Shown here in pieces: positions 27,349-37,208 of a stretch of 64,000 nucleotides of DNA. The notes below the pieces were generated by a model. That model saw nothing but the letters and a program-made list of their open reading frames with translations, was not told where the DNA came from and searched no databases. Location of the stretch: contig NZ_FQYW01000015.1 of assembly GCF_900141865.1 (NCBI RefSeq), positions 21,342-85,341 on the forward strand, read 5' to 3'. The translations under genes and the position numbers were made by a program. How positions within the stretch are numbered: the first letter of the stretch is position 1; every line of letters starts with the position of its first letter. Source of the stretch: Anaerovibrio lipolyticus DSM 3074. GTDB lineage: Bacteria; Bacillota; Negativicutes; Selenomonadales; Selenomonadaceae.

Positions 27349-27891
27349 TTATTTGTAGTTAGTTGGCAGAACCTGGAAGTGAGCCTTTGGATGAGCGCAA
27401 ACAGGGCACTCCTCAGGAGCAGCCTCACCAGTGCAAACATAACCGCAGTTGGAGCACTGCCAGATAACCTTTTCATTCTTCTTGAATACCTTATCCTGCT
27501 CCACATTCAAAAGGAGAATCTTATAGCGTTCCTCATGCTCCTTTTCAATGGCAGCCACAGCCTCAAAGAGAGCAGCAATCTTATCAAATCCTTCCTCACG
27601 GGCAACCTTGGCGAACTCTGGATACATGGAAGTCCACTCCTCATTCTCACCAGCAGCTGCTGCCTTGAGATTTTCAGCGGTGGAACCGATCTTGCCGCCA
27701 TTTACCAGCTTGAACCAGATTTTTGCATGCTCCTTCTCGTTCTTGGAGGTCTCAGTGAAGATGTTCTGAATCTGAACGAAACCGTCCTTCTTTGCCTGAG
27801 ATGCAAAATACTGATACTTGGTATGAGCCTGGGACTCACCGGCAAATGCTGCCCACAAATTCTGCTCTGTCTTGCTACCTTTTAATTCCAT
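27349..27891 (-). CDS. rbr: rubrerythrin
   Basis: 180 residues. Four-helix diiron domain with [18 protein letters not shown] and [11 protein letters not shown], and a second EKEHEERY motif. A C-terminal rubredoxin domain follows ([10 protein letters not shown] and [11 protein letters not shown]). It reduces hydrogen peroxide in anaerobes. A consensus-like promoter and a palindromic PerR/Fur-like site lie upstream. Confidence 0.96.
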   Translation of the reverse strand: MELKGSKTEQNLWAAFAGESQAHTKYQYFASQAKKDGFVQIQNIFTETSKNEKEHAKIWFKLVNGGKIGSTAENLKAAAAGENEEWTSMYPEFAKVAREEGFDKIAALFEAVAAIEKEHEERYKILLLNVEQDKVFKKNEKVIWQCSNCGYVCTGEAAPEECPVCAHPKAHFQVLPTNYK

Positions 27892-27944
27892 GAAAAAACC
27901 TCCTTACATTATATAAAAACACACACGAATAAACCGGTTTAGTT

Positions 27945-27965
27945 AACGGATAATAATTATCCGTT
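27945..27965. promoter_or_regulatory. PerR/Fur-like operator upstream of rubrerythrin
   Basis: Perfect 21-bp palindrome (10+1+10): AACGGATAAT, a central A, then ATTATCCGTT. The core ATAAT-N-ATTAT matches the Per box core. It lies just downstream of the predicted -10, where repressor binding would block transcription. Assignment to PerR rather than Fur is inference. Confidence 0.65.
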
Positions 27966-27971
27966 AGGATT

Positions 27972-27999
27972 AGTATACCATTTTTGTGGGCAATGTCAA
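27972..27999 (-). promoter_or_regulatory. promoter of rubrerythrin
   Basis: Minus strand TTGACA, 16 nt, TATACT. It overlaps the last bases before the ilvH stop codon and points to rubrerythrin. Confidence 0.75.
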
Positions 28000-28002
28000 C
28001 AC

Positions 28003-28503
28003 CTACATATTTTTTATTGGAATTGGACCGCGGCTAAGGGCTATGGCACCTGTTCTGGCGATTTCAATTATCTCAAAATCCTCCAGCATTTCACAGATGG
28101 CATTTATTTTACTTTGGGAACCCGTTAGCTCAATAACCACATTCTCAGGACTCACATCCACAATATTGCCACGGAAAATATCCACTATGTTGCGGATATC
28201 CGCCAGGGAACCCTTGGTGGCACGAACCTTCAGCAGCACCAGCTCACGGACAATGGAATCCACCAAGCCCAAATTAACAATTTTGATAACATCAATGAGC
28301 TTACCCAGCTGGTTCACCACCTGCTCCAGCTCCCGGTCATCCTCCACGGAAACCTCTATATTAATACGGGTAACGTCCTCATCCTCAGTGTAGCCCGCAG
28401 AAATACTTTCAATATTAAATGCACGACGGCTGATAAGCCCCGATACATGGGTCAGTACGCCAGGCTTGTTGTCTACCAGAACGGCTAAAATATACTTTTT
28501 CAT
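28003..28503 (-). CDS. ilvH: acetolactate synthase small subunit
   Basis: 166 residues. N-terminal ACT domain (VDNKPGVLTHVSGLISRRAF) and C-terminal ALS_ss domain. It is the regulatory subunit for valine feedback on IlvB. Its start overlaps the stop of ilvB by 4 nt, typical of the ilvBH operon. ilvN is the alternative symbol. Confidence 0.95.
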   Translation of the reverse strand: MKKYILAVLVDNKPGVLTHVSGLISRRAFNIESISAGYTEDEDVTRINIEVSVEDDRELEQVVNQLGKLIDVIKIVNLGLVDSIVRELVLLKVRATKGSLADIRNIVDIFRGNIVDVSPENVVIELTGSQSKINAICEMLEDFEIIEIARTGAIALSRGPIPIKNM

Positions 28504-30197
28504 GCTTCGGCACCTCCCAAAACCATATTGTCCAGCTGAGCCCCGGGAGCCACCATTGGCAATACATCCTCATTGGCCGGCAGCATCACGTCAATCAGCA
28601 TTGGTCCCTTCACATTAAGGGCCTTCTCCAGAGAAGCCTCTAATTCCTGCGGCTTTTCAATACGGCAGGCCTCCATGCCCATGGCCTGGGCCAATTTAAC
28701 ATAGTCCGTCTTGCCACCCAGCAAGGTCTGGGAATATCTCTTGCCGTAGAACATGCGCTGCCACTGGGTAACCATGCCCAGCACTCTATTATGAAGAAGC
28801 ACAACCTTTATATCAATATTGTTATCAGCAGCCGTGGACATCTCCTGACAGTTCATCATTACGGAACCATCGCCGGTGAAAAGCACCACCCTTTTATCAG
28901 GACATCCCAGCTTTGCCCCCAGTGCCGCAGGCAGTCCGTATCCCATGGTACCAAGACCGCCGGAGGTAATAAACTGGCGAGGATTGCGGCTGTTGAAGAA
29001 CTGAGCCGCCCACATCTGGTGCTGTCCCACATCGGTAACCACGATGGTATTTTCATCCACCATACCGCTTACTGTATCAATAAGCTGCTGAGGCATAATA
29101 ACCTTGTCATTTGTCTTGTAGCTGAAGGGACATTCCCTGTCCATATCCACCACTTGCTTGTGCCATTTGGCAAAGCGGTCGAGATAATCCTCACCTGAGC
29201 CTTGAAGCTGCTCATTGAAAATCGGCAAGGACCAGCGCAAATCCCCAATTACAGGATAATGAGAAAAAATATTTTTGTTGATTTCCGCCTTGTCCACCTC
29301 AAAATGAACAATTTTAGCATTAGGGGCAAAGGCATCGATTTTTCCCGTAACACGGTCGTCAAAACGCACACCGATACCAATGAGCAAATCACTCTTTTGT
29401 ACAGCCATGTTGGCAGCATAGGAGCCGTGCATCCCCACCATACCAAGGAAGCCCTCCTGCTTTGCGGGAATACAGCCCAGCCCCATAAGGGAGCTTACCA
29501 CCGGAATACCGGTATTTTTAACAATTTCCCGCATAACCTCGGTCTGATTGGAAAGGGTTACACCACCGCCGATGAAAAAAACGGGACGCTTTGCTTCGCC
29601 AAGGGCCTCAACAACATCACGAATCTGTCCCTCATCCCCGGTGAAATCCCCCTTGTAGCCACGGAGCTTCACCTTTTGTGGATATTCATAGTCCAACACG
29701 GTAGTAAATACATCCTTGGCGATATCAATAACCACAGGTCCCGGACGGCCTGTTCTGGCTATAAAAAATGCTTCCTTAATCACCCTTGGCAGCTCCGAGG
29801 CCCTCTTTACCAAATAATTATGCTTGGTAATAGGTGTAGTAATACCTACTATATCCGCCTCCTGAAAGGAGTCCTTGCCAATAAGGGGATTGGTCACCTG
29901 TCCTGTGAAACACACCAAAGGTACAGAATCCATATTGGCTGTGGCAATACCAGTAATAAGATTGGTAGCACCAGGACCAGAGGTGGCAAATACTACCCCC
30001 ACTTTGCCTGTTGCCCGTGCATAGCCATCCGCAGCATGAACGGCCCCCTGCTCGTGGCGGGTTAAAATGTGAGGAAACCTTGCCTGATAAACCGCATCAT
30101 ATAAATCCAGCACTGCACCACCGGGATAACCAAATACCAAATCCACATTTTCTCTTTTCAGACTCTCCAAAATAGCCTGGGCCCCATTCATCTGCAA
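28500..30197 (-). CDS. ilvB: acetolactate synthase large subunit
   Basis: About 565-residue thiamine-diphosphate enzyme condensing pyruvate in branched-chain amino-acid synthesis. It shows VFGYPGGAVLDLYDAV, the catalytic-Glu segment RHEQGAVHAADGYARATG, and the TPP motif TGDGSVMMNCQEM. I prefer the TTG at 30197, since GGGGGAG lies 6 nt before it. The ATG two codons later (30191) is possible; an ATG at 30227 would lie upstream of the ribosome site. Confidence 0.95.
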   Translation of the reverse strand: MQMNGAQAILESLKRENVDLVFGYPGGAVLDLYDAVYQARFPHILTRHEQGAVHAADGYARATGKVGVVFATSGPGATNLITGIATANMDSVPLVCFTGQVTNPLIGKDSFQEADIVGITTPITKHNYLVKRASELPRVIKEAFFIARTGRPGPVVIDIAKDVFTTVLDYEYPQKVKLRGYKGDFTGDEGQIRDVVEALGEAKRPVFFIGGGVTLSNQTEVMREIVKNTGIPVVSSLMGLGCIPAKQEGFLGMVGMHGSYAANMAVQKSDLLIGIGVRFDDRVTGKIDAFAPNAKIVHFEVDKAEINKNIFSHYPVIGDLRWSLPIFNEQLQGSGEDYLDRFAKWHKQVVDMDRECPFSYKTNDKVIMPQQLIDTVSGMVDENTIVVTDVGQHQMWAAQFFNSRNPRQFITSGGLGTMGYGLPAALGAKLGCPDKRVVLFTGDGSVMMNCQEMSTAADNNIDIKVVLLHNRVLGMVTQWQRMFYGKRYSQTLLGGKTDYVKLAQAMGMEACRIEKPQELEASLEKALNVKGPMLIDVMLPANEDVLPMVAPGAQLDNMVLGGAEA

Positions 30198-30329
30198 GGA
30201 AAACTCCCCCTCATATATAATGTACACTGTAAATCACAATTTCAAAACTGTAAATCACAATTCATGTCCCATGGACATATATAATAACATTGTCCACTGA
30301 GTACATATTATACAATAACATCTGTACAC

Positions 30330-30350
30330 TTATCAACAGTTTGTTGATAA
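30330..30350. promoter_or_regulatory. palindromic site in the ilvB-GGDEF intergenic region
   Basis: Arms TTATCAACA and TGTTGATAA around a central GTT, within the divergent region between ilvB and the GGDEF gene. Two direct copies of CTGTAAATCACAATT also lie close to ilvB (about 30227-30265). Likely regulator sites, factor unknown. Confidence 0.45.
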
Positions 30351-30572
30351 AATGTGTATACTTTTTGGTAAATAATTCGAGATAAAAAAGATAAAGTACT
30401 TTTTTCATATTAGTATTTTTGAGAGTAATTTTTAAGAAGTTTTTAAGGACAAAATTGTTGTAAAAACAATGGACACAAGCCGATTTATTAATATATTATG
30501 TAGATAAACAAATATTCAGACAATATTTACGAGTTGATATTCATTTCGAGTCTATTTATTGAGGATAGAGAT

Positions 30573-32750
30573 ATGTTTAGAATATTTCAATTTAAATTCA
30601 TTTTGTCTATCTGCCTGTCTTTTCTGCTTCTTTTAGTCCATCAGCCCCTTAATGCAGAAGATTACATTGGGGGCAAGGGGCCAGTACGGGTAGGTGTACT
30701 GGATATAAAGCAGGATACCAATCCCCAGAGCAGGGAGCTGCTGGAACGACACATGAAAGCATACCTTAGGGAGCTTTCAAAACGCACTCATTTGGGATAT
30801 GAATATATTCCGGTACAGCCCCCGGAGGGACAACGGATGCTACAGGAAGGTACCCTGGATTTGCTGGCCCCAGTACAGCGAAATGGCTCCCTTTATCCGA
30901 CGAAAATATATAGTGAGGGCTATTCCGTATATGGTATGCTGAGTCTCTTTACTCTCCCGGGCAGTAATCTCAATGTGCTGGATAATTCCACCATGAATGG
31001 TGTAACCATAGGTTATGTAACTGTAGAAAACAATACCAGCTACATCCGCCATTATGTACAGACCCAAGGCTGGCAAAATGTAAACTATGTCACCTACGCC
31101 AACGGACAAAATATGATAGAGGCCCTTCATCGGGGCGAAATACAGGCTGCCATGGATGACGGTTCTGATCTTTTGGGAAATGAGATTGAGTTGGGAATTA
31201 TTGTCATAACCCAGTGCCAGTTTATGGCCCTGCCTACCAAGCAGGAACTTATACGTGAGCTGAACAGTGCCATCCTCGACACGGAGTTGAAAAATCCTTC
31301 CTTTGCCACCAGGCTTGAGCAGACTTATATTGACCCTGCCATTCACAGCATTGCGGTCTATGCCGAAAGTGAACGCAAATTTACAGAGACCGCTCCTCCT
31401 ATCAGAATCGTACTGCCAGGAGATTATTCTCCTTTTGTAAAAAGTGGTGGAGGAATATTCGGAGATATTATTGAAATTTTAGGCAATGACAGCGGACTAA
31501 CATTCGAGTTAATAATAGCCAATAATTCCCATGAAGCCAGAGAAATGTTGAAAAATGGCCAGGCAGATATTATGCCTTGCGTATATTCCGGTGCCAATTA
31601 CGAAAATCCACTAAACTACACCAATAACTTTCTTTACGTAGAATATTCTGCAATAGTACATGAGGACAACACCTTTATTGGCACCCCAAAAACCATGGTG
31701 GCACCTGCCAAGACTCCAGGACTCAGCGAATATTTAAAGAAACAATTCCCGGAATGGGATGTCATCATATTGGAAACAGTGGAGGAATGTCTTGAGGCAG
31801 TGGAAAAGCATCAATACACTATTGCCATGGTACCAAATCTTTATCTGCAACAGCACAACAATCTCATTACCAGACCAAATCTAAAAATCAACGATAAATA
31901 TAGCTGCCATATCGGTATCAGTCTGATAGCCGCAGAGACAACTCCGGAAATGCTGACCCATGTGCTGAACACAGCCATCCAACGTCTTTCACCTGATGAA
32001 GTTAACCAAATTATTAAGAAAAATAGTACTCCAGTTATTAATCTTGGCTTTTTGCTACAGGAATATCCAATCCATTTGGCAACAGCCATATTATTCACAT
32101 TGATAATCTTGCTGCTCATTGGCTTTATTATCCATAATAACCGCCAAACAAGAAAACGTAATATTATCCTTTCTGAAAAAAATGAAGAACTGGAGAGGGC
32201 CCTCTATGAAGTAAAAGTCCTGAGAAAAGACAGGGATGCCTACAAGCAGGAAGCAGAAACAGACCCTCTGACCGGCCTGCTCAACAAAAGAGGAATTGCC
32301 CTGCGCTGTCAGGAGCTGCTGGACAGGCAGCAGGAGGGTGAATCCATTGCCCTACTCATTATTGACTTGGACCACTTTAAAGAATTCAATGATACCTACG
32401 GACATCAAATGGGAGACGAGCTCCTTATTAGCTTTGCCAAAATTCTGAAAACCGTCTGCACTGATCTTACAGCACTAGGACGTTTTGGCGGTGACGAATT
32501 CATGATGATGGTAACCTTACCGCCAGAGTCCACAGTAATGGACATCAGAAAGCAGACACAATGGCTTCTGACCAGCATAAAGGACATGATGGTGGGGGGA
32601 CACGCAGCTAATGTGACCGGCAGCATCGGCATCGCCATCACCAAGGAAAGGGGCACCAGCTACGATTACCTGTTCCGCCATGCTGACCGCGCCCTCTATA
32701 AGGTAAAGGACGCCGGACGTGACGGCTTCCAAATCTACGAAAAGAAATAA
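30573..32750 (+). CDS. diguanylate cyclase with periplasmic binding-protein-like sensor
   Basis: About 725 residues. Signal sequence at the N-terminus (FKFILSICLSFLLLLVHQPL), then two SBP_bac_3-like domains (about 35-265 and 270-490). A membrane helix near 505-525 (LATAILFTLIILLLIGFII) and a short coiled coil follow. The GGDEF domain has LTGLLNKRG, IDLDHFKEFND and an intact FGGDEFMMM motif. No RxxD inhibitory site is seen before GGDEF. It should make c-di-GMP in response to an external ligand. The start is the ATG after GAGGATAGA. Confidence 0.92.
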   Translation: MFRIFQFKFILSICLSFLLLLVHQPLNAEDYIGGKGPVRVGVLDIKQDTNPQSRELLERHMKAYLRELSKRTHLGYEYIPVQPPEGQRMLQEGTLDLLAPVQRNGSLYPTKIYSEGYSVYGMLSLFTLPGSNLNVLDNSTMNGVTIGYVTVENNTSYIRHYVQTQGWQNVNYVTYANGQNMIEALHRGEIQAAMDDGSDLLGNEIELGIIVITQCQFMALPTKQELIRELNSAILDTELKNPSFATRLEQTYIDPAIHSIAVYAESERKFTETAPPIRIVLPGDYSPFVKSGGGIFGDIIEILGNDSGLTFELIIANNSHEAREMLKNGQADIMPCVYSGANYENPLNYTNNFLYVEYSAIVHEDNTFIGTPKTMVAPAKTPGLSEYLKKQFPEWDVIILETVEECLEAVEKHQYTIAMVPNLYLQQHNNLITRPNLKINDKYSCHIGISLIAAETTPEMLTHVLNTAIQRLSPDEVNQIIKKNSTPVINLGFLLQEYPIHLATAILFTLIILLLIGFIIHNNRQTRKRNIILSEKNEELERALYEVKVLRKDRDAYKQEAETDPLTGLLNKRGIALRCQELLDRQQEGESIALLIIDLDHFKEFNDTYGHQMGDELLISFAKILKTVCTDLTALGRFGGDEFMMMVTLPPESTVMDIRKQTQWLLTSIKDMMVGGHAANVTGSIGIAITKERGTSYDYLFRHADRALYKVKDAGRDGFQIYEKK

Positions 32751-32774
32751 TTAATTTGATTCACTAAGATTTCA

Positions 32775-32834
32775 TAAAAAAAGAAGACTGCGGCATGGTG
32801 TCTCGAAACCACTCTAGCCGCAGTCCTCTTTTTA
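32775..32834. terminator. bidirectional terminator
   Basis: AAGACTGCGGC and GCCGCAGTCCT arms with T runs on both strands, between the convergent GGDEF and transporter genes. Confidence 0.9.
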
Positions 32835-32869
32835 TATTAAGCGCATTAACCTAATTTAATTGTATCCCA

Positions 32870-34153
32870 TTACATGAGGTAACGGAGATATACATAAGCT
32901 GTACTGATGATGATGGAAAGAATCATCAACGGGAAAGCTATCTTCATAAAGCCGATGAAGGAAATCTGTCTGCCATGCTGAGCTGCCATGGAAGCAACTA
33001 CTACGTTGGCACTGGCACCGATGAGAGTACCGTTACCACCAAGGCATGCCCCCAGAGCCAGTGACCACCACATAGGCTCCAGATTGCTGAGGCCCATGGC
33101 ACCCATGTCCTTGATTAGCGGAATCATGGTTGCTACAAATGGGATATTATCAACGAAGGCAGAGGCAAGAGCAGACATCCAGAGAATCAGGATGGCAGTT
33201 CCCTCTACAGAACCGTGGGTAATCTTAATACCTTCCTCAGCCAACCACTTGATAACGCCGGTTTCAACCAAGCCGCCAACCAAAATGAACAGGCCTGCGA
33301 AGAAGAAAATTGCAGTCCACTCAACCTTGCTGAGAACCTTTGCAATCATTTCCTCATCTCTTGTAAAGGTAATCAATAAGAGAAGACCGGCACCAGAAAG
33401 AGCGGCAGTTGCAGACTCAAGACCCAAGGCACTATGGGCAACGAAAAGGCTCATGGTCAATGCCAATACCACCAGACACTTTTTCATAAGAGGCTTGTTG
33501 CTAATCTGCTTTGCGGCATTCAGCTTCATTACCTGCTCCTGAAGCTCAGGCGTAGTGTGGAGGGACTTGCCATAAATCATCTCCAGCAGGAATACAGTTA
33601 CAGCAAAAATTATAATTGCCGGAAGCGTCAAGTGAATGATGAAATCCATGAAGCTCAAGCCAACGGCAGAACCAATCATGATATTTGGTGGGTCACCTAC
33701 CAGAGTTGCAGTACCACCAATGTTAGATGCCAAAATCTGGGCAATCAGGAAAGGCTTTACATCAACCTTCAACTGGGAAGTAATGCTGAAGGTTACTGGA
33801 ACTGTCAACAAAACTGTTGTTACATTATCCAAAAGTGCGGAGCATACAGCTGTCAACAGGGCCAGTGCCAGAAGCAGCTTCATAGGGTTAGCCTTAACCC
33901 TCTGGGCCGCCCAAATGGCCAGGAAGTTAAACAAGCCCGTTTCCGCCGTAATATTTACGATAGTCATCATACCAATGAGCAAACCCAAGGTATTAAAATC
34001 TATGTGATGAATTGCCACCTCCTGGGACAAAATTCCACAGAGGATCATCAACATAGCGCCAACGATACCAACGATGGTACGATGGACTTTTTCTGAAATA
34101 ATCAGTGCGTATGCAGCTACAAATATCACCACTGCAATGGTCGTTGTATCCAC
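32870..34153 (-). CDS. ArsB/NhaD-type anion/cation transporter
   Basis: 427 residues, about 10-12 hydrophobic segments, two-fold repeat typical of the ion transporter superfamily. LLDNVTTVLLTVPVTF and DPPNIMIGSAVGLSF in the first half are matched by AFVDNIPFVATMIP and GNGTLIGASANVV in the second. Relatives move arsenite, sodium or carboxylates; the substrate is not evident and no ars gene is nearby. Confidence 0.88.
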   Translation of the reverse strand: MDTTTIAVVIFVAAYALIISEKVHRTIVGIVGAMLMILCGILSQEVAIHHIDFNTLGLLIGMMTIVNITAETGLFNFLAIWAAQRVKANPMKLLLALALLTAVCSALLDNVTTVLLTVPVTFSITSQLKVDVKPFLIAQILASNIGGTATLVGDPPNIMIGSAVGLSFMDFIIHLTLPAIIIFAVTVFLLEMIYGKSLHTTPELQEQVMKLNAAKQISNKPLMKKCLVVLALTMSLFVAHSALGLESATAALSGAGLLLLITFTRDEEMIAKVLSKVEWTAIFFFAGLFILVGGLVETGVIKWLAEEGIKITHGSVEGTAILILWMSALASAFVDNIPFVATMIPLIKDMGAMGLSNLEPMWWSLALGACLGGNGTLIGASANVVVASMAAQHGRQISFIGFMKIAFPLMILSIIISTAYVYLRYLM

Positions 34154-34387
34154 AACATTACCTCCTCTAACCGAAAATATTTGTTTGACGATTTCTTAAA
34201 TTACCCTAACTTTATCATATAATCAATAATTTGTACATAGGGAATTTCTATTGTTTTGAATTAATTTGTATAATGAATTATTTCTTATGTACAATAACTG
34301 AAAAATTTTAAAGATATGTAACCTAAGACCTCTTAATAATACACCCATTATACATATTATTGCAAGTAGCTTTTAATAGCTGGTACT

Positions 34388-34419
34388 AAAAAAGCAGAGC
34401 CGAATTGACTCTGCTTTTA
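34388..34419 (-). terminator. terminator after the racemase gene
   Basis: Minus strand AAAGCAGAG / CTCTGCTTT stem followed by TTTTTTAG. Confidence 0.85.
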
Positions 34420-34464
34420 TTTCCCTTCAATGCTGAACCATCAGACAATTAAGCTGGTATAGCT

Positions 34465-35151
34465 TTAATCTTCCCGGGCAAACTTCACTGCTGCCTTGGC
34501 CAGCTCGTCGGTGGAATCAACGAATACGCCTTCCAGATTGTACATGGTCACAGCCACCGGCACCTCAGTACAGCCGAGGATAAAGGCCTCTGCCCCCTGC
34601 TCCTTCATTTCCGCAAGCAAATTCTTAATATCGTTTGTATCGTAATTCTGATTATTGGCCTTTACGCCATCATAAATCATGTCATCAACAATATGCTGCC
34701 TTTCTGCTGAAGGGGCAATACACTTAAGGCCTTTGGCCTCCAATGCCTTCTGGTATAATCCGGTACTGATGGTACCACTGGTGGCCAGCAGCCCCACACT
34801 TTTATACCCCTTTTCCATAATGGCAGCAACTGCCACATCAATAATGGACAACACTGGAATTGTAATATGAGGTAAAAGCTCCGGCAAAAAATAATGGGCT
34901 GTGTTGCAGGCCATAATGATAAAATCCGCTCCGCCCATCATAAGCCGCTTGGCACTTTTCAGCATTTCCGGAACTGGGGATGCTCCCAAGCCCTTAATGG
35001 CCCTGGTACGATCCGGAATCCTGCAATTATTGTCCACCAGCATAGGAATATGCTCCTGATCCACCTTAGCCGGCGTAGCCAAAATAATTTTCTTCATTAA
35101 GTCCACAGTGGCCATTGGCCCCATGCCACCCATGATGCCTATTGTTTTCAT
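34465..35151 (-). CDS. aspartate/glutamate racemase family protein
   Basis: About 228 residues. KTIGIMGGMGPMATVDLM at the start, and the two catalytic cysteines in MACNTAHYF and LGCTEVPVAV. The family includes aspartate racemase and related enzymes. The start is the ATG at 35151, about 10 nt after AGGGGG. Confidence 0.9.
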   Translation of the reverse strand: MKTIGIMGGMGPMATVDLMKKIILATPAKVDQEHIPMLVDNNCRIPDRTRAIKGLGASPVPEMLKSAKRLMMGGADFIIMACNTAHYFLPELLPHITIPVLSIIDVAVAAIMEKGYKSVGLLATSGTISTGLYQKALEAKGLKCIAPSAERQHIVDDMIYDGVKANNQNYDTNDIKNLLAEMKEQGAEAFILGCTEVPVAVTMYNLEGVFVDSTDELAKAAVKFARED

Positions 35152-35270
35152 ATACTCCAAGCCCCCTATAATGTCGCAAATAAAGACTCTGTCTTCTGAT
35201 ACCCTTAACGTGCCAAAAGCATATCATCGGCATGCATTTTAATTAAATATTTACAATATATAAATATTAT

Positions 35271-35380
35271 AACGCAGTTGTTCAAATTTTTCTTCCCCAT
35301 AAGAAAAATCTACCACTTAGCGTTTCCCTTTCAGGACTAGCTTCGCGTCGCAACGAGGTGGTAGATAGTTTCACCTCGTT
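35271..35380. repeat. MITE-like element A, copy 1 (diverged)
   Basis: 110 bp beginning AACGCAGTTGTTCAAATTTT and ending CACCTCGTT. A first hairpin (AACGC...GCGTT) is followed by a second (AACGAGGTG...CACCTCGTT). It is flanked on both sides by TATA-like sequence. Near-identical shorter relatives are at 62317 and 63620. Confidence 0.75.
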
Positions 35381-35487
35381 ATAGAATATTTTTATCAATT
35401 TAGCATAGAAATAGTAAATTTTTCTTTTTTTATTGAAATAACCTGCCAATAAGGAGTATCATAATAAGCAGTTATCCATATAATTGT

Positions 35488-35564
35488 CGGGATGTAGCGC
35501 AGTTTGGTAGCGCACTTCGTTCGGGACGAAGGTGTCGCAGGTTCGAATCCTGTCATCCCGACCA
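35488..35564 (+). tRNA. tRNA-Pro (anticodon CGG)
   Basis: 77 nt with encoded CCA. Acceptor CGGGATG / CATCCCG, D-arm GCGC...GCGC, anticodon stem CTTCG / CGAAG with loop TTCGGGA, and T-arm GCAGG-TTCGAAT-CCTGT all pair. G37 after the CGG anticodon is usual for proline tRNAs. Confidence 0.97.
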
Positions 35565-35628
35565 TTTTTATGCAAAAAAATAAATCCCTTCATGTTCTAA
35601 TTTTATTCCACGTCAGGATGTGAGAGCC

Positions 35629-37143
35629 ATGACTGACAAATGCTATATAGCCATAGATTTGAAATCCTTCTACGCCTCTGTAGAGTGTAAGGAGCGGGAG
35701 CTTGATCCTCTCACCACCAACTTGGTTGTGGCAGATGAAAGCCGCAGTGGCAAAACCATCTGTCTGGCCGTAACCCCTTCCCTTAAAGCCCATGGAATAT
35801 CGGGAAGGCCCCGGCTTTTTGAGGTTCAGCAGAAGGTTAAGGAAATCAATTACCTTCGCAAGGCAGCCGCCCCTGGACATAAATTCACCGGCAGCTCCGT
35901 TGATTCAAAAGCACTGGAAAAGGATCCTTCCCTCGCTATTGATTACATTGTAGCCATGCCCCGCATGGCCCGTTATGTGGAATACAGTGCAATTATTTTT
36001 GGCGTTTATATTAAATACGTATCAGCAGATGATATTCACAGCTACAGCGTAGACGAGGTATTTATTGATGCAACGCCTTACCTTGCCACCTACAAAATGA
36101 CAGGCCATGAGCTGGCACTGCGCATTATCAGGGATATCAAGGACAGCACTGGTATAACCGCCACTGCCGGTATCGGCACAAATCTCTATCTGGCCAAGGT
36201 GGCCATGGACATTGTGGCCAAGAAAATTCCAGAGGACGAGGATGGAGTCAGAATTGCAGAGCTGGATGAAATGAGTTACCGCCGCCAGCTATGGACCCAC
36301 ACCCCTATAACTGATTTTTGGCGTGTTGGCCACGGCTATGCAAAAAAACTCAAAGAACATGGTCTTTACACCATGGGGGATATTGCCCGATGCTCCCTGG
36401 GACAGGAAAACGAATATTACAACGAGGATTTGTTGTACCGCCTTTTTGGCATAAATGCCCAGCTCCTTATTGACCACGCCTGGGGCTATGAGCCCTGTAC
36501 AATAGAGGCCATAAGGAAATACCAGCCTTCATTCAACAGCATAAGCAGCGGTCAGGTGCTTCAAAGTGCCTACTCTCATGAAAAGGGACGGCTCATCGTA
36601 TGGGAAATGACTGATCTTCTTGTGCTGGAGCTGGTGGAAAAGGGACTGCTTACTGACCAAATAGTGCTGGATATTGGTTATGACATTTCCAATGTTACAG
36701 AACATAATTACAAGGGTAGCACCCATATTGACCACTATGGTCGCAGGGTTCCCACTCCGGCCCATGGTTCCATGAGCCTTGAAAAGCACACATCATCAAC
36801 CCGCCTGATACTGGATGCAGCGCTGGAACTGTTTGATAAAATTACAGACCCCAACCTTTTTATCCGACGGGTAAATGTTACCGCCAACCACGTACTCAGT
36901 GAAAGTGTACTAAAACGGGAAAAAGATAAGCCCCAGCAGCTTGACCTCTTTACTGACTACGAGGCTGAAGCCAAGAAGCTGGAGCTGGAAAAAAAGGCCG
37001 ATACCAAAGAAAAAGACCTCCAGCACGTCCTTTTGAATATCAAGAATAAATTTGGCAAAAACGCCATTTTAAAAGGTGCCAACCTTCAGGAGGGAGCCAT
37101 GACTATTGAAAGAAACCAGCAAATAGGAGGCCACAAGGCATGA
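35629..37143 (+). CDS. Y-family DNA polymerase (UmuC/DinB-like)
   Basis: About 504 residues. Catalytic motifs are AIDLKSFYASVEC near the start and YSVDEVFIDAT near 145. An HhH region (FWRVGHGYAKKLKEHGLYTM) and a little-finger domain follow. The length and the extra loop between motifs (about 60-110) match the Firmicutes UvrX/UmuC-like subgroup used in error-prone translesion synthesis. A YolD-like gene, the usual companion, is 3 kb downstream. No clear LexA box was seen directly upstream. The ATG at 35629 is preferred over a GTG three codons earlier. Confidence 0.92.
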   Translation: MTDKCYIAIDLKSFYASVECKERELDPLTTNLVVADESRSGKTICLAVTPSLKAHGISGRPRLFEVQQKVKEINYLRKAAAPGHKFTGSSVDSKALEKDPSLAIDYIVAMPRMARYVEYSAIIFGVYIKYVSADDIHSYSVDEVFIDATPYLATYKMTGHELALRIIRDIKDSTGITATAGIGTNLYLAKVAMDIVAKKIPEDEDGVRIAELDEMSYRRQLWTHTPITDFWRVGHGYAKKLKEHGLYTMGDIARCSLGQENEYYNEDLLYRLFGINAQLLIDHAWGYEPCTIEAIRKYQPSFNSISSGQVLQSAYSHEKGRLIVWEMTDLLVLELVEKGLLTDQIVLDIGYDISNVTEHNYKGSTHIDHYGRRVPTPAHGSMSLEKHTSSTRLILDAALELFDKITDPNLFIRRVNVTANHVLSESVLKREKDKPQQLDLFTDYEAEAKKLELEKKADTKEKDLQHVLLNIKNKFGKNAILKGANLQEGAMTIERNQQIGGHKA

Positions 37144-37160
37144 AGCAATTTATTAAATAA

Positions 37161-37187
37161 AACAAAAGGAGCTGCCGAAGCAGCTCC
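37161..37187 (-). terminator. terminator after the small membrane protein gene
   Basis: Minus strand GGAGCTGC-TTCG-GCAGCTCC followed by TTTTGTTTTATTT. Confidence 0.9.
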
Positions 37188-37208
37188 AAACCATCCGATT
37201 CTGATGTT

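Noticed and set aside
30198-30533. T-box or leader-peptide attenuator before ilvB
   Set aside because: No T-box sequence, no run of branched-chain codons and no terminator/antiterminator pair; the leader is short.
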